A DNA stretch of 64,000 nucleotides from Enterobacteriaceae bacterium RIT714 (GTDB lineage: Bacteria > Pseudomonadota > Gammaproteobacteria > Enterobacterales > Enterobacteriaceae): NCBI GenBank assembly GCA_009668015.1, contig WJYB01000016.1, forward strand, positions 1-64,000, read 5' to 3'. A program made the position numbers and the translations under genes. The notes below the pieces were generated by a model that saw only the letters and a program-made list of their open reading frames with translations, ran no database searches and was not told where the DNA came from. This document shows positions 35,879 to 43,689 of this stretch, in pieces; position 1 is the first letter of the stretch; each line of letters opens with the position of its first letter.

Positions 35879-37056
35879 TTCAGATCCTCATTCAACAACA
35901 TATTACCATCAGTGGTATAGGTGCAATGGTGCTCGTTTTCCAGGTCGCGGTAAAAACCTTTCAATTTCTTCCATTTTATGACAGCCAGTGCTGCGTTAAG
36001 CGCATTTAAATCAGCAACCTGTATATTTGAAGCGTAGATATCTTTCTCCCCTCCACCAGCAAAAGAGATACGCCCCGAATGTACGTGTTCGCGTTTGTCC
36101 TTAGTACTGGTGGTTACTCTAAGAATGCCACCAAGACTACCGTTCACCAATTCAAGGCCCATCCCAACATCAATGAAGGAAACACTAAGCGACTCCAGCT
36201 TTTGGATGATCGCTTTTTTTTCTTCACCAGCATCCATGCAAACAAATGCAAACGTAGTTCCGTTTATCAGGCTGAGGTTGGAATCGCTCAATCTGACAGG
36301 ATGTACAATAATATTGCGATGCATTCTTTCGTAAATGCCCTTGAAATAGTCAACTTTCAAAGGTGCATTACGAAGTTCCTCCAATAGTGGAGCTCCAGGA
36401 GTACGAAATGCGTTATGTTGAAGAAACTCATCAGCATCAAATAAGCGAATTTCGCGCACCGGTGTTTTAGACACTAAATCAATAATGTAGCTCCCCGTTC
36501 CGCCAGTACCAATAATCGAAACAATCTCACCTTCTAATTTCTCAGACAGCTTCCCAATTCCCGCACGATCGGACGCGGTATCAATGTAATTAAAAACACT
36601 GTCCATTTCAGTTTCATCAGGAGTCCGAAATATTTTAGGGCTAATCCCCGGTTGTAATACTGCTGCCGGGCCTGAGAGGATGGTTGCATAAGTTGACATC
36701 TTAGCAAAATAGTCTGGATACCCTTGCGGCCCTGGCTTACTTGAAAAACCGTGCTCGGCAGTAAGGCCATGACCAAAATCAAAGTGTTGAGATACATGAC
36801 GGATTTCATTTAAAGGAACTCCATTTGCTTTGCACGGATATTCCCCATCCCAGTGTATTACGTGATTTTCAGGTTTGCGGGTGTGATCACCCGCCAGATC
36901 CAGAGATGTCACAAGGGTCCCTTTGCGTACACATTTTTGTGCATTGACATAGGGGACTTCCCGCATCACCAGAAAAGCACCAATCACCTGTACATAATAG
37001 CCAGCTTCGCGAAGCTGGCGTAAATCACTATTAAGACTGAACAGTTTTTGTGACAT
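35872..37056 (-). CDS. E1-like ThiF adenylyltransferase with fused E2-like (DUF6791) domain
   Basis: 394 aa from ATG 37056 (MSQKLFSLNS); the frame is open to 37116 but this start has a GGGGA site and aligns with the domain. Residues 1-145 match the DUF6791/E2-like region: NHVIHWDGEYPCKANGVPL with C75, then HFDFGHGLTAEHGF with H102 and S105-S106. Residues 175-390 are the ThiF Rossmann fold: IIGTGGTGSY (182-190), DADEFLQHNAFR (D207, D209, N215, R218) and FVCMD (C273, D275). It should adenylate the C-terminus of the triple Ubl encoded next door and pass it to the fused E2-like domain. It overlaps the Ubl gene by 26 bp. Confidence 0.85.
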   Translation of the reverse strand: MSQKLFSLNSDLRQLREAGYYVQVIGAFLVMREVPYVNAQKCVRKGTLVTSLDLAGDHTRKPENHVIHWDGEYPCKANGVPLNEIRHVSQHFDFGHGLTAEHGFSSKPGPQGYPDYFAKMSTYATILSGPAAVLQPGISPKIFRTPDETEMDSVFNYIDTASDRAGIGKLSEKLEGEIVSIIGTGGTGSYIIDLVSKTPVREIRLFDADEFLQHNAFRTPGAPLLEELRNAPLKVDYFKGIYERMHRNIIVHPVRLSDSNLSLINGTTFAFVCMDAGEEKKAIIQKLESLSVSFIDVGMGLELVNGSLGGILRVTTSTKDKREHVHSGRISFAGGGEKDIYASNIQVADLNALNAALAVIKWKKLKGFYRDLENEHHCTYTTDGNMLLNEDLKC

Positions 37057-37786
37057 TGAAAATCGTCCCCTGATGTTTAACTTCGACAACACCGCCCTCA
37101 GCCAGCTCACCAGCATGTGGTCTGGATTCTGCGTGGCGATAGGTCATGGAATAGATAACGTTTGACTCAACAGGGGCACCGGGAAACGCCAGTTGCACAA
37201 CCTGCTCGAAAGTTACCCACTTATCGGACACCGATTCCTCGCGTGAATTAACAATAATGGTGTAACCCTGCTCCGGACGTTTAGCAGTGATGAAGTGCTC
37301 AATGCCCGATGCAGTAAGATCCAACAACTCACCAGGTTCAATAATACGGTCGGTTCCTCCCCGAACCTCCAGAAAAACGGCCTGCTCAGGCCCAATACCG
37401 GACAATACATACAAAACATGGCCTTCAATAGCAGGCATACCCCATACAAGCTGGCGATCATCAAGCGTCAGCTTGAAGTCCCGATCGGTACGGAAAGCAA
37501 TAAACCGTTCAGCACCCCATCCCCGTAAATCAAAGGTTTCATCAAGTCGGATATCTTCAAAATCACCAGACTGCAATATCGCACAAAGAGTAATTTCATC
37601 GCGGTCATCGAGACCTGCCGCAGACAAAATCTGCCGCCCGGTAGGTACCGGATCAGAAACGAAAGCTGGCTGAAAATCCACGCTTTCAATGGCTACGCTG
37701 ATGCGATATTCACGTGCAGCCCTTAACGGACGGTTCTCACGAACGGCATCGCCAACATCATCAAAATCATTTTGAACAGAGTTCAT
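37031..37786 (-). CDS. Multi-ubiquitin-like protein (three beta-grasp repeats)
   Basis: 251 aa. An acidic N-terminal tail (1-25) is followed by three tandem beta-grasp units at about 27-100 (YRISVAIES...RFIAFRT), 102-170 (DFKLTLDDRQ...HFITAKR) and 174-247 (YTIIVNSREE...GTIFNVTKT). It ends NVTKTVQS without a Gly-Gly; known bacterial multi-ubiquitin proteins often end with an FNVT-like strand and a short tail. It is the presumed substrate of the E1 gene that overlaps its 3' end. AAGG ribosome site; the 88-bp gap after the helicase gene is the only sizeable gap in this operon. Confidence 0.85.
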   Translation of the reverse strand: MNSVQNDFDDVGDAVRENRPLRAAREYRISVAIESVDFQPAFVSDPVPTGRQILSAAGLDDRDEITLCAILQSGDFEDIRLDETFDLRGWGAERFIAFRTDRDFKLTLDDRQLVWGMPAIEGHVLYVLSGIGPEQAVFLEVRGGTDRIIEPGELLDLTASGIEHFITAKRPEQGYTIIVNSREESVSDKWVTFEQVVQLAFPGAPVESNVIYSMTYRHAESRPHAGELAEGGVVEVKHQGTIFNVTKTVQS

Positions 37787-37874
37787 ATCACTACCTTTTA
37801 AAGTTTTTGCCTGAAGGAGTTTTCTGGCTACATTCCTTTAATCGGGTGATCAGAACGCCGTCGGTAAATTTTTT

Positions 37875-40800
37875 TTAGAATTTTTTCTTGAGGGGGCCAG
37901 CGGGGGCTTCACCGCAGATAAAAAACGCAGGACATCCGGGGCAGCTAAACGTAGAGTCAGATGTTTTAAAATCGCCACTACGTATGCGAGTGAGGATCTC
38001 TCGTAATTTATTTTCGCATTTGTTCAGTGTTTGCGGCTTAAGGTTGAGAGGATAAACCGTATTATCGGCCAAGTAGACCAACTCTACTGATGAACCGGGA
38101 AAAACGTTCTTTGTGGCAAGTGAAAACGCTTCATGTCTGATACCTTTCGGACCTGTCCCGGGGGCATGCCCTGTAAATATGCAACGTAACGTACGCAAAT
38201 CACCTCGTATCAGCATTTCATCAGCACGAACCGTTACCTTTGCATCGGTAAGGCCCAACACGAACTCATCCAATATTTCAACAGATGCACCCTTTCTGGA
38301 CTGGGTAAAGAAGGTGAGCATTTTTTCGGCAATATTGCGATAGTCGTCTACGTAACCATGTTCATGCAACCCCTGCTTTACAAAAGCAGTTTCCAGAATA
38401 GGTTGCCAGTCAGGCACGTGCCCGTTACCCAGTTTGGTTATGGTCTGAAGCACATCGCGTACCGCTTCATGCATTTGCATAAATGCTGTTTCTTGTCGAC
38501 GACCACCGATTGACAGAAGATGTGTATAAAGAAAACGTCTGGGACAGGTATTATATAAATCTAAAGCATTAGCACTGAAATTTACGTCTCCCTGAAACTC
38601 AACAGGTAGAGGCGTATTTTCTGGCGCTATAGGCAGCTTTAATATGGGAGTTATAACATTGCGCGAAACAGCCCCCATTCTGTCCAAAAAGTCGGAAAGT
38701 CGACGCAAGGATTTGTTCTGACCTTTAGTCGTTGCACCGTAAAAAAACAGTCGGTCCTTTGCACGGGACATTGCCACATAAAAAAGACATTCTTGTTCAT
38801 TCTCATGGGCTTCTTTGGCTATATCTTCGGACGAACCGTTCCCACCAGCAACCATACCCTCAGGCGGAGGGCATTTTACTCCTCTATATGAACCCGGGAT
38901 TGTATCCTTATTCACGCCACTTAAATGAACAACAGGGAACTCAAGACCTTTTGCACCATGAATTGTCATTAATTTGACTGCATCAATATTTTGAGTTGCT
39001 GCTGGAAGCTGTCTGAGGTCGCGATCGTCGTTGAGCTTGAGTAAACGACGTATCCGCGTCATCATTTTCATTATCGGAAAACCACTGCCCCTGAACTGCT
39101 GCCGGGCAAAATTCATAAACTGCCAGATAGCAATACCGCGAGCCTGTCCATTAACCGCTTCCGACGTTGCAATTTGAGCCACTACGCGCGTACGATCTAA
39201 CAAGACCGTAGCAAGCACGGACCATGGATGAGAAGCACTACTAAAGCCATGTAGTACATTCTTTATTTTCTCAAACGAGGACAATCCCTCCGGCGATAAG
39301 GACAGCGACGATATCTCCCAGTTTCCGGGCTCATTATCTGTTATACGGAAGTGTTCCAGCACCTGAGTAACATCTTCCATCGGCATCTGAAATTCCGGCC
39401 AACATGCAATACGAATTAACCCCATTGCTCGTTTATCAGTTAGAAGAGAAACTAGCGCCACAAGATCCTTAACTTCCTGACGTTCAAAAAGGCTGCCCAG
39501 AAATAATACAGGGATACCTAATCGTTCCAGATCCTGCCCTAACGCAGAGAGTTTTTCATTTCCACGACAAAAAACCGCCTGATCACGATAACTAAATCCA
39601 ATTTCTCGCATTCGTAATATAGACTCAGCTAAAGCGGAACTTACCAAATCTCCGCTTTCTACTGTTTGTATTTCAGGCAGTGATCCCGATGCGGGGCGAT
39701 TTGCCGCAAGATGGCTCTTGATCCCCCCCGTTTTCATTTCTGACGCAAACGCAGAAAATGCTGTAACAATCTCTGAAACAGAACGGTAATTAATCTCAAG
39801 TGATTGAGATTCTCCGCCAGGAAAATCATCCACACAAAAACGCGATATATTAAATGATGATGCTCCACGAAAACGGTAAATTGATTGCTTGGCATCACCA
39901 ACTACCCAAAGATTTTCACCATCAGGTTTGAGAGCCTTTAATAACCGAATGCTGCTTCTGTTAACGTCTTGATATTCATCAACCATTACATGTTGATAAT
40001 TATGCTGCAATTGCTGGCGCAACTCCTCATTTGTTTCAAGCAATTGTACCGGACGCATAACCAAATCACCAAAATCCAGACATCCCCTCTGTTTCTTTAT
40101 CTTCTCGTAGGTGTCATAAACGACAGCAACCTCCAGCGCTCGTTCGGCAGTTTCACGTTCTTCAGCATTACTGGCATTATTGAGCATTTCCTGTGCAAGG
40201 ATGCGGTATTGCAATGCATCTGTAACTTCATCTTTTGCCCGAGAGATAGCATTCAAAATATCAACAATATTTTGAGAAGGGTCATATAAATTACGATAAT
40301 GTACGAGATTAAGACGTAAAAACTCTTCTTCCAGAAGCTCTACGGCTTCTGACCGATCCATTAATCGGGGCTCCGCAGGTAGATCACATAGATCATGGAA
40401 ACGCCGGAGCAAATCAAGACCAAAGCCATGAAAAGTTCCCACCCAGAGTGCCGCTGCCGCATGCGGTTGTTTCCTAGCGATACGCTCAGACATCTCTGCT
40501 GCTGCTTTATTAGAGAACGTCAACAGGAGTATGCGCCGTGGATCAATTCCATCATTAAACAGACTTTCCACTCTCGCTACGAGGGTTCGCGTTTTGCCTG
40601 TACCCGGCCCCGCCTGGAGCAAGAAAGCTTTCCCTCTATGCCTGACCGCTTCAATTTGCTTGTCATTAAGCGACATATCTGGTTCGGACTGGCGTGGTTT
40701 ATGCTCAACCATTGGAAGTAGCATTGCATCAAGCATCTGTTGGGCGACAACATCGAAAGGTGCACCGAGTTTGCTGGATATATCACTACAGCTCATACCA

Positions 40801-41267
40801 CATTCAAGATGTAACTTTTTAACAGCCGAACGCGGTAGCAGAAACTCCCTAGCGAAAAGATCCATCTGAACTTCGCGCCGTTGTCGATGGCTATAATCTA
40901 CAACACGGTCTATTCCCGTTGGCGCAGGTTCTGCTGTACGCGCAGGGTCGATATCAATGACATATTCATCCTGCGTATCGTCGCCTAACTCAACATGCCC
41001 GATTTCGTGTGCAACCAGAAATGCTTGCTCGAACAATGAACCAGAGTCTTCATGTGTAATTAACCTGTAAGCACTATCAAAAAACGCACGGCTACCATTT
41101 AGCTCATCAGAACCTTGTAAACATTTCTCTACGTCGATACTACGAGAATTAGCTTCACCAACAACAAAAGCATAAGGCTTCCAGGGATCTAAACCTCTGC
41201 TGATAGCAGCATAATGTAGTTGCTCAGCACGCTGGCGCGCAATCTCGATGGCATCCACGTCATTCAT
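37875..41267 (-). CDS. ImmA/IrrE metallopeptidase fused to UvrD-like helicase with Fe-S nuclease-like C-terminus
   Basis: 1130 aa. Residues ~60-170: ImmA/IrrE (DUF955) zinc peptidase with AHEIGHVELG and QMDLFAREFLLPRS. Residues ~195-800: superfamily I helicase with GPGTGKTRT (Walker A), VDEYQDVNRSS (motif II), GDAKQSIYRFRG (III), HGAKGLEFPVVHLSG (V) and YVAMSRAKDRLFF (VI). The C-terminus is AddB/RecB-nuclease-like: NTCPRRFLYTHLL and the final CPGCPAFFIC supply four Cys for a 4Fe-4S clamp, but no clear D-ExK nuclease motif stands out. The fusion links peptidase and DNA-end processing functions. It overlaps the upstream 189-aa gene by 8 bp. Confidence 0.87.
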   Translation of the reverse strand: MNDVDAIEIARQRAEQLHYAAISRGLDPWKPYAFVVGEANSRSIDVEKCLQGSDELNGSRAFFDSAYRLITHEDSGSLFEQAFLVAHEIGHVELGDDTQDEYVIDIDPARTAEPAPTGIDRVVDYSHRQRREVQMDLFAREFLLPRSAVKKLHLECGMSCSDISSKLGAPFDVVAQQMLDAMLLPMVEHKPRQSEPDMSLNDKQIEAVRHRGKAFLLQAGPGTGKTRTLVARVESLFNDGIDPRRILLLTFSNKAAAEMSERIARKQPHAAAALWVGTFHGFGLDLLRRFHDLCDLPAEPRLMDRSEAVELLEEEFLRLNLVHYRNLYDPSQNIVDILNAISRAKDEVTDALQYRILAQEMLNNASNAEERETAERALEVAVVYDTYEKIKKQRGCLDFGDLVMRPVQLLETNEELRQQLQHNYQHVMVDEYQDVNRSSIRLLKALKPDGENLWVVGDAKQSIYRFRGASSFNISRFCVDDFPGGESQSLEINYRSVSEIVTAFSAFASEMKTGGIKSHLAANRPASGSLPEIQTVESGDLVSSALAESILRMREIGFSYRDQAVFCRGNEKLSALGQDLERLGIPVLFLGSLFERQEVKDLVALVSLLTDKRAMGLIRIACWPEFQMPMEDVTQVLEHFRITDNEPGNWEISSLSLSPEGLSSFEKIKNVLHGFSSASHPWSVLATVLLDRTRVVAQIATSEAVNGQARGIAIWQFMNFARQQFRGSGFPIMKMMTRIRRLLKLNDDRDLRQLPAATQNIDAVKLMTIHGAKGLEFPVVHLSGVNKDTIPGSYRGVKCPPPEGMVAGGNGSSEDIAKEAHENEQECLFYVAMSRAKDRLFFYGATTKGQNKSLRRLSDFLDRMGAVSRNVITPILKLPIAPENTPLPVEFQGDVNFSANALDLYNTCPRRFLYTHLLSIGGRRQETAFMQMHEAVRDVLQTITKLGNGHVPDWQPILETAFVKQGLHEHGYVDDYRNIAEKMLTFFTQSRKGASVEILDEFVLGLTDAKVTVRADEMLIRGDLRTLRCIFTGHAPGTGPKGIRHEAFSLATKNVFPGSSVELVYLADNTVYPLNLKPQTLNKCENKLREILTRIRSGDFKTSDSTFSCPGCPAFFICGEAPAGPLKKKF

Positions 41268-41829
41268 CTCCCTTTATTATTTCTTGAATACGCTCTTCAG
41301 AAACTTGTGCATCACGTAGAATTTTTTCGAAAGATGTTCTGGTTGGTGCTGTAGGCTTAACTTCCGATTTATAACTTCGGCTAACAGGCGCTTGTGGCGG
41401 TTGTGTTAAAAAATTCCTTAGTTGCACGGTTGTCACCTGTAGCGATTCCGCAAGGCTACTAAGAAAGTGTAAGGGAATAGAGGCTAAATCAACTCTTCTT
41501 CCGCCAAAAGCAATTAAAACCTGTTTTGGAAGGTTAAGTAGCTTTGCTGCGGCTGAGAACCGCTGTGGAGGTATATTCACTTGTACAATTTGCTGGGTAA
41601 GACCGGTCCGAAAACGCTCCATCGCCGATTCAACACTCAGTACATCAGTCGCAGTAAGCGGCATATCGTCGTCAACTTCACGAGCCAGCTCGCGCGCGAG
41701 GTCGACCAATTCTTCCGCATATTCAGGGAATTTAGTCAGATACCTTAGTAAAGTATCTTTACCAGCGTCGAATTCAACTGAGAAATCTCTCAGTATATCT
41801 TCACGAGAAATAGTCTGATTTTTCATCAT
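41260..41829 (-). CDS. Unrecognised 189-aa protein between sigma-like gene and ImmA-UvrD
   Basis: Acidic N-terminal half (DFSVEFDAGKDTLLRYLTKFPEYAEELVDLARELAREVDDD), a helical HTH-like middle (RFSAAAKLLNLPKQVLIAFGG; LHFLSSLAESLQVTTVQLRNFL), a Pro/Ser/Thr linker and a short C-terminal helix (FEKILRDAQVSEERIQEII). It is translationally coupled to both neighbours. Its position between a sigma-like factor and an ImmA peptidase suggests an anti-sigma or repressor that the peptidase cleaves; this is inference from ImmA/ImmR logic, not from a recognised domain. Confidence 0.6.
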   Translation of the reverse strand: MMKNQTISREDILRDFSVEFDAGKDTLLRYLTKFPEYAEELVDLARELAREVDDDMPLTATDVLSVESAMERFRTGLTQQIVQVNIPPQRFSAAAKLLNLPKQVLIAFGGRRVDLASIPLHFLSSLAESLQVTTVQLRNFLTQPPQAPVSRSYKSEVKPTAPTRTSFEKILRDAQVSEERIQEIIKGDE

Positions 41830-42602
41830 ACCTTCTCCTTTTCTTCAAGGCGTTTACGCAATGTTGCAAATGCATAATCGCGGTGAGTACGAATGGTTTT
41901 GTCCGACTTCTTTAATGCCTTACTGATTGTCATTTCATTTGGATCTTTTGAGATAATGGGTATTTCTTGACGCCACATCTCAACGATGCGCTGTTGAAGT
42001 GGTGGTAGAGCATTAATCGCGGCATCCAACCTTCGTCGGTAATTTTCTTTGTCAAGTTCATATGGTTCGAAGGGATCGTAGGATTCTATCGCTCTTTCAA
42101 CCTCTGGCGAGATCTCTTCGTCTTCACAACCAAGCTCTTGAGTTCGGTTTTCTTTAGACTGAACTTGTCTTTTCGCATCAACTCGATCCCTAGCCAACGC
42201 GCCATTAAAATTGACTTCAAAATAGTCAAGCCGATCATCGTAATCAGCTTGATCTATCAATAGCAGGTCTATGAAATCATCACGGACTTTGTCCCGGATC
42301 GCCATACTGCTCATCGATGCTGTTTTTCCATCCAGGCTATTGGGCTTAGGGAGGTTCCGATGAATTCTTTCCAGCAAAGCTTTAAGCAACGTTTCACGGA
42401 GCGAAGGGTTACCCGAGTTTCGTACAAAATAAAGTAAAGCTTCACTCGAGATAAAACCGGGGGTGTTTTTAGGCCAAACAACGCCTCTGCTTGCAACATC
42501 ATCATCACTGAGCTTTTCAAGTTCATTGATCTCGGCCTCAACGATTTCTCGCCGAGCATAAACCACACCTTCTCTGGTTAATTTTCTTAGTGGTCGAGCC
42601 AT
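41826..42602 (-). CDS. Sigma-70-like (ECF-type region 4) transcription factor
   Basis: 258 aa. The C-terminal ~65 residues look like sigma region 4: INALPPLQQRIVEMWRQEI, then TISKALKKSDKTIRTHRDYAFATLRKRLEEK. The N-terminal region is not a typical sigma-2 (ISSEALLYFVRNSGNPSLRETLLKALLERIHRNLP), so it is divergent or not a full sigma factor. It is the first gene of the six-gene operon, and the 91-bp AT-rich gap before it could hold a promoter. ATGA overlap with the next gene. Confidence 0.65.
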   Translation of the reverse strand: MARPLRKLTREGVVYARREIVEAEINELEKLSDDDVASRGVVWPKNTPGFISSEALLYFVRNSGNPSLRETLLKALLERIHRNLPKPNSLDGKTASMSSMAIRDKVRDDFIDLLLIDQADYDDRLDYFEVNFNGALARDRVDAKRQVQSKENRTQELGCEDEEISPEVERAIESYDPFEPYELDKENYRRRLDAAINALPPLQQRIVEMWRQEIPIISKDPNEMTISKALKKSDKTIRTHRDYAFATLRKRLEEKEKV

Positions 42603-42693
42603 AATCCACCCTGTACTTGATGATTTTCATAAAGTTATCAATAAATAAGCTTAACAATTAAAGCATTTTTCTTAGGATATAGGAAAGCGCCGT

Positions 42694-43689
42694 TCAGCTA
42701 AATTGCCTCGTAACTAATATTGTTACCGTTTCTTCCATCGGATTACCCATCAACTTCTGTATCGCTGCAATACAACGGTAATCCACAACCAACACCTCCT
42801 GTTCAATCCAGCGCTGTTCCTGCCTTAATTGAGCAAGTTGAGGGCAATCCGGCGCGGTATCCCAGGCATGTTTTCCGGCCCCAATCATATCATTAACCTG
42901 GTGTGCTGACGGCCAAAAGTCCGGTAACCAGATCCGGCAAGGTCGGGCCAATGAGTGGGAAAGTTGTCGGGCAATCGTCAGACCATTCGGATCGAGATCG
43001 GGAAAATGTACCCAGGGTATATCCTGCCCGTATTGAGAAATCCACCGGCAGGCGGGGAGATAATTCAGGCCAGGGGCAAAGATCAGTATCAAACCATCAA
43101 CTAGCGGTATATCAACATAGGCACCTAAATTTTCGACGGTCATGATCAGTTGCGCCGATGACATGTCCACAGAGAGTAAATCAAGTAGCATTCGTTCTGG
43201 CAAACAGCACTCCGAACGCCATCGACTCTCATCATCTGCAAACAAAACATTTTCCCTGTTATTGCTGGTAAACGTCAGCCGCAGCTCCGTCCCCTGGCTA
43301 CGAAGCCGTAAGACATCATCATAGGTAACGGTTTGCCCTTTGGCCAAGGGTTGGCTCAGTCCTGCTTTACTATTACCTCGCCATGCCGACGCCGATTTAT
43401 GATGGATCCTCTGCATGCGGCGAGGGATAGCCGGACGATGCCGTTTTCTGCCAATGATCTGTTGTTGTATCTGTTGCTGCACTTGTGCGAGCAGAATTTC
43501 CAGGCGTTCGCTTTCCACAAGCCGCCAGCGATTGCGCGTGTAAGGGACGATAATACCCAGTTCAACCAGATAATTTCGCAGCGACCTTTCCTTAGCATTT
43601 TCGGACATCATTTGCCGTTCTTTTAGTTGCTGAAGAATATCGCCAAGTTCACTGATCGGGAAACCTAACTGAAACAGTTCCTTATGCAT
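42694..43689 (-). CDS. jetD: JetD/MksG-like TOPRIM nuclease subunit
   Basis: 331 aa. A winged-helix N-terminal arm (1-70) and a C-terminal Spo11/TopVI-like TOPRIM with its Glu in LIMTVENLGAYVD and the Asp pair in HFPDLDPNGLTIARQL (DxD). In Wadjet systems JetD cleaves DNA that the SMC complex has extruded into loops, eliminating small circular plasmids. It overlaps jetC by 1 nt (TAATG). It lacks the extended DUF3322 N-terminus of some JetD proteins. Confidence 0.85.
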   Translation of the reverse strand: MHKELFQLGFPISELGDILQQLKERQMMSENAKERSLRNYLVELGIIVPYTRNRWRLVESERLEILLAQVQQQIQQQIIGRKRHRPAIPRRMQRIHHKSASAWRGNSKAGLSQPLAKGQTVTYDDVLRLRSQGTELRLTFTSNNRENVLFADDESRWRSECCLPERMLLDLLSVDMSSAQLIMTVENLGAYVDIPLVDGLILIFAPGLNYLPACRWISQYGQDIPWVHFPDLDPNGLTIARQLSHSLARPCRIWLPDFWPSAHQVNDMIGAGKHAWDTAPDCPQLAQLRQEQRWIEQEVLVVDYRCIAAIQKLMGNPMEETVTILVTRQFS

